Below are positions 25,757 to 34,305 of a stretch of 44,593 nucleotides of DNA, piece by piece. The notes under the pieces are model-generated. The model saw only the letters and a program-made list of their open reading frames with translations. It made no database searches and was not told the origin of the DNA. Within the stretch, counting starts at the first letter, position 1; each line of letters opens with the position of its first letter. This stretch comes from Kitasatospora aureofaciens (GTDB lineage Bacteria; Actinomycetota; Actinomycetes; Streptomycetales; Streptomycetaceae): positions 1-44,593 of the forward strand of contig NZ_JAHTKP010000062.1 in the NCBI RefSeq assembly GCF_019192735.1, in the 5' to 3' direction. A program made the position numbers and the translations under genes.

Positions 25757-27322
25757 CTATTCCTCGCCGGAGCGCAGCGCCAGCCACAGCTCCATGCGCA
25801 CGTCCGTGTCGTCCAGCGACCGCCCGAGCAGCTCCTCGACCCGACGCATCCGGTAGCGCAGCGTGTGCCGGTGCACCCCCAGGTCGGCCGCCGCGGCGTC
25901 CCACTGCCCGTGTCTGGACAGCCACGCCCGCAGCGACGCCACCAGATCACCGCGGGCCGTCCGGTCGTGCTCACGCAGCGGCCGCAGCAGCCCCTCCGCG
26001 AACGCCGTCACCGCGTCCTCCCCCAGCAGCGGCAGCAGCGAACCCGCACCGACCTCCTCGTGGTCCACCGACCGGCGGCCACCGCGCAGCGCCACTGCCA
26101 GTGCCCGCTCGGCCTGCGCGTGCGCCGTCCCCGCCTCCTCCAGGGCGGCCGGCGCCGACGCCCCCAGCGACAGGCCCTCGTGCTCCTCCACCACGCCCAG
26201 GCAGGCCCGGTGCACCGCGCCGTGGTCCAGCGCCAGCACCATCAGCCGCGGCCCGTGCGCACCCTCCTCGCGCGCCACCAGCAGCTTCTCGCCCACCCGG
26301 GAACCCGCCTGCTCCGCCCGGTCGGCCAGCTCCGCCAGCGCCTCCGCGGCATCCGCACTCGGCCCGGCCCCGGCCACCAGAACCCGTATCGTCCCCTCCG
26401 GCAGGCCGCCGAACAGCCCCACCGCCACCTGCCGGGCCGTCGCCACCTCGCCCGCCAGCACCATCCGCAGCAGCGCCGCACCCATCCGCTCCTCCGCCTG
26501 CCGCAGCTCGCGCGAGCGCTCCAGGGTGAGGGTCAGCAGCGCCACCGCCGCGTTCAGCACGTACCGCTCGGTCGGCGTGATCCGGTCCTCGGTCCCCACC
26601 GCCAGGAAACCCCGGGCCCGCCGGTCCGCCCCCAGCGACTGGACCACCACGTAGTCCTCGTCCGCCGTGTCTATCCCCGGCGACCGCCCCTGCAGCGCGG
26701 CACTCGACGGCGCCGGACGCCGCCGCAGCCGGTCCACCTCCGCCGCCAGCCGCCCCGCCCGGCGAGCCGCCCAGTCCGGCGCCACCACGGACAGCGCACC
26801 CGACCCGTCGTACAGCGCCGCCCAACCGCCCAGCCGGGCCGCCAGCCGGCGCACCACGGCCGTCGTGCCGTCCTTGCCGAGCGCCGCCCGGGTCAGCTCC
26901 TCCTGCGCCTCGAAGCTCGTCGTCACCGCCTCGTACTGCTCCGCGGCCAGCGCCGCCGACACCACCTTGCTGATCGCGATGAACGGCGTCGGCTCCGGCA
27001 CCCGCAGCAGAGGCAGCCCGCGCTGCGCCGCCGCGTCCACCAGCGGCTGCGGCACCTCCGTGTGCGACAACCCCACCCCCAGCCCCAGCCCCACCACCCC
27101 GGCATCGGCCAGCCGGTGCACGTACGCCTGCAACTGCGCGGCGGTCCGGCCCAGCTTGATCCCGGTGGTGAGCAGCAGCTCGCCACCCTCCAGGAACGGC
27201 GTCGGGTCGTCCAGCTCGCTGGTGTGCACCCAGCGGACCGGCCGCTCCAGATGGTCCGCGCCGGCGAGAACCGTCAGATGGAGCGAACTGTTGCGGACGA
27301 CGGAGGCGAGTGTGGGAGGCAT
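25757..27322 (-). CDS. PucR family transcriptional regulator
   Basis: A 521-residue regulator. The N-terminus (about 1-125) is the PucR/purine catabolism domain, MPPTLASVVRNSSLHLTVLAG and ELLLTTGIKLG. The middle part has a GGDEF-like (CdaR) region. The C-terminal helix-turn-helix (HTH_30) reads AADLGVHRHTLRYRMRRVEELLGRSL near residues 470-505. Proteins of this family control purine, proline or GABA/polyamine use in response to small molecules. The ATG at 27322 has GAAGG three bases upstream; an upstream extension is open to 27445 but is not family-like. The adjacent dehydrogenase and gabT make nitrogen-compound catabolism the likely target. Confidence 0.92.
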   Translation of the reverse strand: MPPTLASVVRNSSLHLTVLAGADHLERPVRWVHTSELDDPTPFLEGGELLLTTGIKLGRTAAQLQAYVHRLADAGVVGLGLGVGLSHTEVPQPLVDAAAQRGLPLLRVPEPTPFIAISKVVSAALAAEQYEAVTTSFEAQEELTRAALGKDGTTAVVRRLAARLGGWAALYDGSGALSVVAPDWAARRAGRLAAEVDRLRRRPAPSSAALQGRSPGIDTADEDYVVVQSLGADRRARGFLAVGTEDRITPTERYVLNAAVALLTLTLERSRELRQAEERMGAALLRMVLAGEVATARQVAVGLFGGLPEGTIRVLVAGAGPSADAAEALAELADRAEQAGSRVGEKLLVAREEGAHGPRLMVLALDHGAVHRACLGVVEEHEGLSLGASAPAALEEAGTAHAQAERALAVALRGGRRSVDHEEVGAGSLLPLLGEDAVTAFAEGLLRPLREHDRTARGDLVASLRAWLSRHGQWDAAAADLGVHRHTLRYRMRRVEELLGRSLDDTDVRMELWLALRSGEE

Positions 27323-27485
27323 GGCACCTTCGGGGGAACGACCCGACCGCGCCAGTGCGGCCGGGCGAGGAGAGGGCAGTGGATCCGGTGAGGGTCTCTC
27401 CCCTTCATTATGGACGCCCCGGACAACCCGTACTGCCGAATCCACCTCGAAGGCGACTTCCCCCCGCGGCCCCGGCCCCCGCCGG

Positions 27486-29561
27486 TCACCCCCGAAGATC
27501 CACCAGCAACGGCGGCACCTGCTCCCCCGACACCGCCGTCAACGACACCACCGCATGCCCCGCCGGCAACGCGTGCGCCAGATCCGACGGCGACCACCGC
27601 AACCGCTCCACATCCCGCGTCGTCACCGACTCCGTCTGCGCGGTCGTCCCCGACAACGCCTTCCGCCCCAACCGCCCGGCACGCCTTATCACCCCGCCCG
27701 AGGTGTCCGGGGTGTGCGTCACCGCCGTCTCCTGCACCAGATGCGTGCCCCAGGCCTCCGAGAACAGCCGACCGTCCCACGGCGCGATTCCCGGGAACGC
27801 CATCCGGCAGCCGACCGCACCGAACAGCGGCGCGCGCAGCGCCTCCGGCAGGTCCACCAGCGTCCGCAGCAGCAGCACCGCGCCCGCGTTCGCGCCCCGC
27901 ATCCGCTGCACCCCGCGCACGGTCGCCGCGTCCAGCGCCGCCGAGGCGTCGTCCACCACGAGGCCCGCGAACAGCGAACGGTCCTCCCGGGCCCCGGCCG
28001 CCTGCACGAACTGGCCCACCACCAGCCGGGACAGCATCCGCGCCGCCTCCGGGTGGCTCCGCTCGGGCAGCTTCACCCGCACCCGCAGCGGGTGGTCCAG
28101 CACCCGCATCGCGAACGGCGGCCGGCCGGTGCCGTCGGTCGCGAACGCCCCCTCGAAGGCCGGCCGGTCCAGCAGCGCCAGCCGGTCCGCCAGCAGCGCC
28201 CCGGGATCGTCCGCCCGGCCGCGCTGGCGCTCCCGGTGCTCCAGGTCCCGCTCGTACGCGGCCAGCCGGCCGGCCGCCCCGAGCGCCTTCACCAGCGCCG
28301 CCAGTGCGTCCGCCTCACCGCCCAGCAGCGCCCGCAGCTCCCGGACCCCCGGGTAGCGGCGGTGCGCGGCGTGGAACGGGCCCACCACCTGCTGCAACGC
28401 CGTCCGGGCGCTCTCCGCGCGGGCCGTCAGCTCGTCCGGCAGCAGCGCCTCGGCCAGCCGGGCGGCCGCCTCGTCCGGATCCTGCGCCGCCCCGTAGAGG
28501 TCCAGCCCGTACACCGACGCCTGGTCGCCGGGAGCGATCACCACGTCGTACCAGCCGTCAGGCCCCAGGTCCGCGTCCGCCGCCCCGATCACCACCGCGC
28601 ACGCGGTCCCCGCCAGTGCCTGCAGACAGAGTGCCTCCGCCACCGGCCGCGCCAGCCGCGCCGTCTTCCCCGTCCCAGCCGGGCCCACCGCCAGCAGCGA
28701 GGTGCCGAGCACCGCCGGATCCAGCGCGAACCCGGCCGCCCGGTGGGACAGCGGGTTCTTCGGCACGTCCTGGGTGGCGCCGAGGCAGACCTGACGGAGC
28801 AGCAGATCGTGACGCTCGGCCCGGCCGGGCAGCTCCCGCGCCTCGGACGGATGCGCGAACGCCGCCGCCCCTCGCGCCGCCACCTGCTCGACGAACGCCG
28901 GGACGAACACCGGATCCGCCTGCGCCGACTCCCACGCCCGCTGGATCCGCACGTAATCGACGTCGCCGACCGCCTCGCCGTCCAGCCGCCCCGCCGCCGC
29001 GGCCGCCCCGCCCTGCCGCAATCCGGCCCACGGGTCCGACCGCCGCAACGCCTCTGACGCCGCCCGGTCCTCCTCGGCGCGCTCCTCCTGCGTCACCGTC
29101 CGCGACAGCAACGGCGCCACGTACCGCCGCCACACCTCGGGCCACCGGCCCATCCGGCCGAAGACCTTGATGACCACGCCGATCACGAGGACGTTCAGGG
29201 TCAGGACGACCGATGTCGCGACCAACGCCGACTGCGACGGAAGGACGCCGATCAGCGTCGTCCCGTCCTTCGCGAACTCGACGCCGTATACATAGGCCAG
29301 CCATCCGACCACCGCGTTCAGTCCGGCCCGCAGGAGGAGCGGCCAGGTCGGCACGGTCGCCACCTCCGCCCGTTGCGGGTCGACCTGGCGGTAGCCCAGC
29401 CGGTACACGCCCGGTTCGGCCTCCGGGCGCGGGGCGGAGGCCCAGGCAGGGAGGTCGAAGGCAGGGCCGCCGGCGGTGCGGCCGCTGAGCCGCTGGTGGG
29501 GCATCGGGGGCGGGGGTGCGGTGGTGCGATCGCCGTGGTGGTGTGCCCCGTCCTGTGCCAT
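27486..29561 (-). CDS. Membrane-anchored P-loop ATPase of VirD4/TraG/FtsK-like appearance, function unknown
   Basis: A 691-residue protein. Residues 1-50 are a disordered Pro/His-rich start. Two transmembrane segments at about 76-92 and 111-134 are followed by a cytoplasmic region. Walker A GPAGTGKT is at 293-300 and a Walker B-like stretch LFAGLVVDDASAALD is near 560. The order of two N-terminal membrane segments then an additional helical domain and a RecA-like ATPase resembles conjugation coupling proteins, but no conjugation genes are nearby. It is annotated in streptomycetes only as an ATP/GTP-binding protein. It is divergent from gabT and follows no clear partner; its role in the GABA locus is unknown. 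Confidence 0.8.
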   Translation of the reverse strand: MAQDGAHHHGDRTTAPPPPMPHQRLSGRTAGGPAFDLPAWASAPRPEAEPGVYRLGYRQVDPQRAEVATVPTWPLLLRAGLNAVVGWLAYVYGVEFAKDGTTLIGVLPSQSALVATSVVLTLNVLVIGVVIKVFGRMGRWPEVWRRYVAPLLSRTVTQEERAEEDRAASEALRRSDPWAGLRQGGAAAAAGRLDGEAVGDVDYVRIQRAWESAQADPVFVPAFVEQVAARGAAAFAHPSEARELPGRAERHDLLLRQVCLGATQDVPKNPLSHRAAGFALDPAVLGTSLLAVGPAGTGKTARLARPVAEALCLQALAGTACAVVIGAADADLGPDGWYDVVIAPGDQASVYGLDLYGAAQDPDEAAARLAEALLPDELTARAESARTALQQVVGPFHAAHRRYPGVRELRALLGGEADALAALVKALGAAGRLAAYERDLEHRERQRGRADDPGALLADRLALLDRPAFEGAFATDGTGRPPFAMRVLDHPLRVRVKLPERSHPEAARMLSRLVVGQFVQAAGAREDRSLFAGLVVDDASAALDAATVRGVQRMRGANAGAVLLLRTLVDLPEALRAPLFGAVGCRMAFPGIAPWDGRLFSEAWGTHLVQETAVTHTPDTSGGVIRRAGRLGRKALSGTTAQTESVTTRDVERLRWSPSDLAHALPAGHAVVSLTAVSGEQVPPLLVDLRG

Positions 29562-29801
29562 GTACGGCCCCGCTCCCTCGCCCGCCCGGCCCGACCGCCG
29601 TCGGTGCCGCCATACCCATGCCGCCGTATCGGCGACACGCCCGCGCTCAATGTAGTGGAGCGGGGCCTGCGGGTAGTCGTGCCACCCGCGCTGGCCGTGC
29701 CGGACAAGTCGGACGGCGCAGTGCTACCGAGTGGCGCATGCCCGGCCGGGGAGGGCGGCCGTAGCCTGCGAAGCACCGAGCCGAGAAGTCTGGAGAAACC
29801 C

Positions 29802-31142
29802 ATGAGCGCCGCAACGCCGCTCCCGCAGGAGCGCCGCCTGGTCACCGCGATCCCCGGTCCGAAGTCGCAGGAGCTGCAGGCCCGCAAGCTGGGTGCGGTG
29901 GCGGCCGGCGTCGGCACCACCCTGCCGGTGTACGTGTCCCGTGCCAACGGCGGCGTGCTGGAGGACGTGGACGGCAACTCGCTGATCGACTTCGGTTCCG
30001 GTATCGCCGTGACCAACGTCGGCAACAGCGCCGAGGCCGTGGTGGCGAAGGCGAGCGAGCAGCTGGCCGCGTTCACCCACACCTGCTTCATGGTGACCCC
30101 GTACGAGGGTTACGTGGCCGTCGCCGAGCAGCTGAACGAGCTGACCCCGGGCGACCACGAGAAGCGCACCGCGCTGTTCAACTCGGGCGCCGAGGCGGTC
30201 GAGAACGCGGTGAAGATCGCCCGCGCCTACACCAAGCGCACCGCCGTCGTGGTGTTCGACCACGGCTACCACGGCCGCACCAACCTGACCATGGGCCTGA
30301 CGGCGAAGAACATGCCGTACAAGCAGGGCTTCGGCCCGTTCGCCCCGGAGATCTACCGGGTACCGGTGGCGTACCCGTACCGCTGGCTGACCGGTGCGGA
30401 GAACTGCGCCGCCGAGGCCGCCGCGCAGGCGATCGACATCATCAACAAGCAGATCGGCGCGGACAACGTCGCCGCGATCATCATCGAGCCGATCCAGGGC
30501 GAGGGCGGCTTCATCGAGCCGGCCAAGGGTTTCCTGCCGGCGATCGTGGAGTACGCGAAGGCCAACGGGATCGTGTTCGTCGCGGACGAGATCCAGACCG
30601 GCTTCTGCCGCACCGGCCAGTGGTTCGCATGCGAGGACGAGGGCATCGTCCCGGACCTGATCACCACCGCGAAGGGCATCGCCGGCGGTCTGCCGCTGGC
30701 CGCGGTGACCGGCCGTGCCGAGATCATGGACGCCCCGCACGCGGGCGGCCTGGGCGGCACCTACGGCGGCAACCCGGTGGCCTGCGCCGCCGCGCTGGGC
30801 GCCATCGAGACCATGAAGGAGCAGGACCTCAACGGCAAGGCGCAGCGGATCGGCGAGATCATGCTGGGCCGCCTGCGGGCGCTGCAGGAGAAGTTCGACA
30901 TCATCGGCGAGGTCCGCGGTCGCGGCGCGATGATCGCCATCGAGCTGGTGAAGGCGGGCGGCAAGGAGCCGAACGCGGAGGCCACCGCGGCGATCGCGAA
31001 GGCCTGCCACGCCGAGGGCCTGGTGGTGCTGACCGCCGGCACCTACGGCAACGTGCTGCGCTTCCTGCCGCCGCTGGTCATGCCGGAGCACCTCCTGGCC
31101 GAGGGCCTGGACATCCTGGAGGGCGCGTTCGCCGCCGTCTGA
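29802..31142 (+). CDS. gabT: 4-aminobutyrate aminotransferase
   Basis: A PLP-dependent class III aminotransferase of 446 residues, converting GABA and 2-oxoglutarate to succinic semialdehyde and glutamate. Lys291 in TTAKGIAGGLP is the Schiff-base lysine, and Asp262 in VADEIQTGF pairs with the PLP nitrogen. NSGAEAVENAVK and YHGRTNLTMGLT are typical of GabT. The ATG at 29802 has GGAG seven bases upstream. An upstream open frame to 29373 overlaps the divergent ATPase gene and is not used. Codon use is very strongly biased to C and G endings (few exceptions), consistent with good expression. A 20-bp terminator follows. Confidence 0.95.
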   Translation: MSAATPLPQERRLVTAIPGPKSQELQARKLGAVAAGVGTTLPVYVSRANGGVLEDVDGNSLIDFGSGIAVTNVGNSAEAVVAKASEQLAAFTHTCFMVTPYEGYVAVAEQLNELTPGDHEKRTALFNSGAEAVENAVKIARAYTKRTAVVVFDHGYHGRTNLTMGLTAKNMPYKQGFGPFAPEIYRVPVAYPYRWLTGAENCAAEAAAQAIDIINKQIGADNVAAIIIEPIQGEGGFIEPAKGFLPAIVEYAKANGIVFVADEIQTGFCRTGQWFACEDEGIVPDLITTAKGIAGGLPLAAVTGRAEIMDAPHAGGLGGTYGGNPVACAAALGAIETMKEQDLNGKAQRIGEIMLGRLRALQEKFDIIGEVRGRGAMIAIELVKAGGKEPNAEATAAIAKACHAEGLVVLTAGTYGNVLRFLPPLVMPEHLLAEGLDILEGAFAAV

Positions 31143-31200
31143 CGCGGTGAGCGCCCCGCCGGGTGGCGTACCCCCGCCGGAGGGTTGTCCGGACAGCGCT

Positions 31201-31243
31201 GAACGGCCCGCGGGGACCTGCAACAGGTCCCTGCGGGCCGTTC
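31201..31243 (+). terminator. Terminator downstream of gabT
   Basis: A 20-bp stem (31201-31220 and 31224-31243) has one G/U pair and a CAA loop, and begins 59 bases after the gabT stop codon. It is the longest hairpin in the window and is followed by GGTTTGC. Confidence 0.9.
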
Positions 31244-31399
31244 GGTTTGCGCCCCGGAGGTGTCCCGGTTGCGGGGTCGGGACCGGGGTCGGGTGATCGT
31301 TCACCGGGCTGGAGGGTTGCCCGAGGGGCGGTGAAGATGATGTGCGGAATCGCTGAAGGCACTCGGCGTGGAAGGGCTGTTGACGTAGTGTCATCGCAG

Positions 31400-32356
31400 A
31401 TGGACAGCGAGCCTCAGCCATTGGCGGAGCCGTCCGCGGAGCCGCCGTTCGGCGCGGGTCCGCGCGCGGGCCGCGAGGACAACCAGGCCGTCCCGTACGG
31501 GTCGGCGCACACCGAAGGCCGATCGACCGACCGTCCGACCCACACCCCCCGGGGCGCACGGAACGGCGATCATCCGAGCCGCCCCGGAGCTCTCCCCCCT
31601 GCTCCGGGGCGGCTGTTCCGCGTCCTGGGCCGGGCGGCGGCTTCGTCGGCGGTGCCGGTGGTCGCGATGGTGCTGCTGGTGCTGGTGTCGTGGCAGGTAG
31701 TGGTGGACGGGCCGCTGCTCGGGCTGGACCGCGGGGTCCGGCACGGGGTCGCGACGGCCCGGCACGACCTGCACAGCTCGGTGCTCGACCAGCTGGGCCA
31801 CGTCCTGGCGGATCTGGGCAGCACCGTCCCGGCGATCCCGGTGCTGCTGGCCGCGGGCGGACTGGTGGCGTGGCGGTTCCACCAGGCTGGGGCAACCCGC
31901 TGGTGGCTACCGATACCGGTGGCAGTGCTGACGGCGATCCTGATCCCGCTGCTGGTGGTGCCGGCCAAGGCGGCGTTCGCCCGGCCGGGCCCGCTGGGGG
32001 ATCCCCTGCTGCCGGGGCAGTGGGGCTGGTACCCGTCCGGGCACACCGCCACCGCGACCCTGTCGTACGGGGTTGCGGTGCTGCTGCTGGCCCGGACGGC
32101 CGGGGTGCGCGTGGCGCGCAGGCTGCAGGCGGTGGCGGTGCTGCTGGCGGCGGGGGTCGGCGCGGGGCTGGTGTGGAGCGACTTCCACTGGCTGCTCGAC
32201 GTGGTGGCCAGTTGGTGCCTGGCCGCGCTGGTGCTGTGGGCACTCGCCCGCTGGCTGCCCCGGCCGGGGGCACCGGGGCCTCAGGCCTCGGGTGCGGCGG
32301 AGTCCCAGGCCCCGGGCGCGCCGGGGACTCAGGCCTCCGGCTCGTCGTTGCGGTGA
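31400..32356 (+). CDS. PAP2 family membrane phosphatase
   Basis: A 318-residue protein. About 70 residues of charged low-complexity sequence precede five or six membrane segments (about 82-102, 144-160, 169-190, 218-233, 243-260, 265-285). Motifs of the phosphatidic acid phosphatase family are K190-x4-RP (KAAFARP) and PSGH at 212-215. The third motif ends in H263-xxx-D267 (WSDFHWLLD), but the usual Ser-Arg seven residues before the His is replaced by Gly-Leu, so activity may differ. Undecaprenyl or phosphatidyl phosphates are family substrates. The start could also be GTG at 31388. Its 3' end overlaps the convergent DUF2218 gene by 28 bases. Confidence 0.85.
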   Translation: MDSEPQPLAEPSAEPPFGAGPRAGREDNQAVPYGSAHTEGRSTDRPTHTPRGARNGDHPSRPGALPPAPGRLFRVLGRAAASSAVPVVAMVLLVLVSWQVVVDGPLLGLDRGVRHGVATARHDLHSSVLDQLGHVLADLGSTVPAIPVLLAAGGLVAWRFHQAGATRWWLPIPVAVLTAILIPLLVVPAKAAFARPGPLGDPLLPGQWGWYPSGHTATATLSYGVAVLLLARTAGVRVARRLQAVAVLLAAGVGAGLVWSDFHWLLDVVASWCLAALVLWALARWLPRPGAPGPQASGAAESQAPGAPGTQASGSSLR

Positions 32357-32661
32357 ACGAGGCCGGGCTCGCCGTTGTCGCGGTGCCATTCGACGACGAG
32401 TTCGTCGCGGGCGCCGAAGCGGACGAGGTGGCGGCCGACGACGTCCTCAAGGCCGGGCAGGTTCTCGCGTTCGCCCTCGACGGTGAGCAGCAGGGCGTCC
32501 GCCTGGGCCTCCAGGGTGGCGGTGCCGGCGCCGAAGGTCAGGGTGCCGCGGCCGGTCTCCGCGGAGAAGGAGGTCTCGATCCTGCGGCCCAGGTGGGCGG
32601 CGAGCTGCTTGGCGTAACGGGCGGGGCGGTCGGTGGCGACGCGGGCTTCGGAGCGGGGCAC
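32329..32661 (-). CDS. DUF2218 domain protein
   Basis: A 110-residue protein from GTG 32661, with GGAGG immediately upstream; the frame extends to an ATG at 32688. The sequence RPARYAKQLAAHLGRRIETSF and GxGTLTF match DUF2218, and the closing HRNDEPEA is acidic. Family members are often found next to siderophore-related genes in actinobacteria, but the role is not established and no siderophore gene is visible here. The last 28 bases overlap the 3' end of the PAP2 gene on the opposite strand. Confidence 0.82.
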   Translation of the reverse strand: MPRSEARVATDRPARYAKQLAAHLGRRIETSFSAETGRGTLTFGAGTATLEAQADALLLTVEGERENLPGLEDVVGRHLVRFGARDELVVEWHRDNGEPGLVHRNDEPEA

Positions 32662-32686
32662 GGGCCCTCCAGGTTCCGGGGAGAGC

Positions 32687-32704
32687 ACTTAGGGCACCCT
32701 CACT
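32687..32704. promoter_or_regulatory. Imperfect palindrome upstream of the DUF2218 gene, possible iron-regulator site
   Basis: ACTTAGGG-CA-CCCTCACT is an imperfect palindrome (6 of 8 positions symmetric) just upstream of the DUF2218 start. It shares TTAGG and some further positions with DtxR/IdeR-type iron boxes but is far from the consensus. Confidence 0.2.
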
Positions 32705-32727
32705 TGCGGCTACGCTAACCCAGATAC

Positions 32728-32740
32728 TGAGCCTGACTCA
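32728..32740. promoter_or_regulatory. Short inverted repeat upstream of the MarR gene
   Basis: TGAG-CCTGA-CTCA lies 89 bases before the MarR start codon and could be an autoregulatory MarR operator. The arms are only four bases, so chance is a real alternative. Confidence 0.25.
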
Positions 32741-32828
32741 ACATCTTTCCCGGGCGCCCGTCCGCCACCGGCCGCGGGCCGCCGACCGGCCGATACGCTT
32801 GGACGGACGCCTGCCGAGGAGACCGCCC

Positions 32829-33374
32829 ATGACCACCACGCCGACCGACGACCCGGCGAGCTCCTCCCCCATTCCCGCGACGGGCCCGGCGGACACCGCC
32901 GCCGAGCTGGCGGACGCGATGACCCGGGCGATCAAGCGGATCCGCCGCCGCACCAGCGAGCGGCTGGAGCCGTACGGCATCACCCCCGGCCAGGGCCGCG
33001 CGCTGCGCACCCTCGCCCACGCGCCCGGCTGCGAGCTGCCGGACCGCGCGATGCGGCTGAGCGATCTCGCCGACCGGCTGCACATCGCCCCGCGCTCCGC
33101 CACCACGGTGGTCGACGCGCTGGAGGAGGCCGGCCTGGTCGAGCGCAGCCCCGACCCGGCCGACCGGCGCGCCGTCCGGATCCTGCTGACCGAGGCGGGT
33201 CGCGCGGCGGTGGGGCGGATCGGGCAGGTGCGGCACGAGGTGGCGCAGGAGTACTTCGGCGAGGTCAGTCCGGCCGACCAGGACGTGCTGCTGCGAGTGC
33301 TGCGCGCCGCCGAGGCCCGGTACGCGGCAGCCGCCCCGCCACGGCGGCCAGGGCCCCCGGGCGCAGCGCGGTGA
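32829..33374 (+). CDS. MarR family transcriptional regulator
   Basis: A 181-residue winged-helix regulator. After a disordered start, residues 35-150 show the MarR fold with the DNA-binding helix RLSDLADRLHIAPRSATTVVDALEEAGLV and the wing motif RSPDPADRRAVRILLTEAGR. GAGGAG lies seven bases upstream of ATG 32829. The last 17 codons (from about 33321, encoding a Pro/Ala/Arg-rich tail) have relaxed third positions and are antisense to a coding remnant on the other strand, so the natural protein may have ended shorter. Its ligand and targets are unknown; the divergent DUF2218 gene is a candidate target. Confidence 0.92.
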   Translation: MTTTPTDDPASSSPIPATGPADTAAELADAMTRAIKRIRRRTSERLEPYGITPGQGRALRTLAHAPGCELPDRAMRLSDLADRLHIAPRSATTVVDALEEAGLVERSPDPADRRAVRILLTEAGRAAVGRIGQVRHEVAQEYFGEVSPADQDVLLRVLRAAEARYAAAAPPRRPGPPGAAR

Positions 33375-33540
33375 TCCCGATCCCGGCGATCACCAGCAGC
33401 GCGGCGCCGGCGGCGAGCGGGCTGACCCGCAGACCGAACTGGTGCGCGCTCTGGCGGGCCCAGGCCAGCCGGCGGCCGGCGATCGCCGCGGCGCCGGCCG
33501 CGATGCGCGAGCGGTCGGCGGTGCTGGGCCGCTCCGAGGG
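33375..33540 (-). pseudogene. Probable C-terminal remnant of a membrane protein gene
   Basis: On the minus strand the frame continues in phase after the ZIP stop codon (33541-33543). From 33540 to 33361, 59 of 60 codons end in G or C, which is the signature of real coding sequence in this genome. The reading is STADRSRIAAGAAAIAGRR.. followed by a hydrophobic stretch SPLAAGAALLVIAGIGI, like a last transmembrane segment. There is no plausible start codon before the hydrophobic part and no ribosome site. It is either a relic of a lost gene, a translational read-through extension of ZIP, or chance. Confidence 0.4.
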
Positions 33541-34305
33541 TTAGGTGGCGAAGCCGATCACCAGCCACATGAAGCCGACCCCGGCGAGGGTGCAGAGCAG
33601 GGTGCTGCGCGAGGGGTGCGGGCTGTGGGCCTCGGGGAGGATGTCGGAGGTCGCCAGGTAGAGCAGGAAGCCGGAGAAGAAGCCGAGGTAGAGGCCGAGC
33701 ATCTGCTCGGGGATGGTGAACGCCAGGGTGATCGCGGCGCCGGACACCGGGGCGAGCGCGTCCGCGGCGAGCAGGGCGAGCGCGCGCCGCCGGTTGTTCC
33801 CGTAGAGCCGGGTGATCGTGTACGTGTTGAAGCCGTCGGCGAAGTCGTGCGCGACGACGGCGATGGCGACGACCGTGCCGACCGTGGTGCCGGCCTGGAA
33901 GGCGGCGCCGATCGCGAAGCCGTCCATCACGCTGTGCCCGACCAGGGCCAGCGCGGCGGTCAGGCCGACCCCCTGGTGCCCGGCGCGGTCCGCGTGCCCG
34001 TGGTGGTGGCCATGGGTGTGCTCGGCGTACTCGCCCTCGTGGCCGCGGTGGATGGCGACCGCGCGCTCCACCACGTGGATGGTGAGGAAGCCGGCCGCGA
34101 ACATCAGCAGCGCCTGCGGCACGCCGTGCACCTCGCCGGGCGCCTGGCGCAGGGCCTCGGGCAGCAGGTCGAAGACGACGACGCCGAGCATCAGTCCGGC
34201 GGCGAAGCCGAGCACCAGGTGGCGCCGGTCGCCGGTGCGCTGGGCGACGAAGCCGCCGATCAGGGTCATCAGGAACGCGCCTGCGGCGACCAGGACGGCG
34301 GTCAC
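33541..34305 (-). CDS. ZIP family metal (zinc/iron) transporter
   Basis: A 254-residue membrane protein with seven or eight hydrophobic segments. The His-rich cytoplasmic loop EHTHGHHHGHADRAGH is at about 95-110, and the ZIP metal-site helices read ALVGHSVMDGFAIGAAF (HSxxDG) and VAHDFADGFNTYT (HExxxG-type). These features match ZIP transporters that import zinc or other divalent cations. The start is GTG 34305 with GGAGG seven or eight bases upstream. No Zur-like box was recognised. The 3' end faces the MarR gene. Confidence 0.9.
   Translation of the reverse strand: MTAVLVAAGAFLMTLIGGFVAQRTGDRRHLVLGFAAGLMLGVVVFDLLPEALRQAPGEVHGVPQALLMFAAGFLTIHVVERAVAIHRGHEGEYAEHTHGHHHGHADRAGHQGVGLTAALALVGHSVMDGFAIGAAFQAGTTVGTVVAIAVVAHDFADGFNTYTITRLYGNNRRRALALLAADALAPVSGAAITLAFTIPEQMLGLYLGFFSGFLLYLATSDILPEAHSPHPSRSTLLCTLAGVGFMWLVIGFAT

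Noticed and set aside
29373..29801. N-terminal extension of GabT
   Set aside because: The extension is antisense to the start of the divergent ATPase gene and is absent from the aminotransferase family; GGAG precedes ATG 29802.
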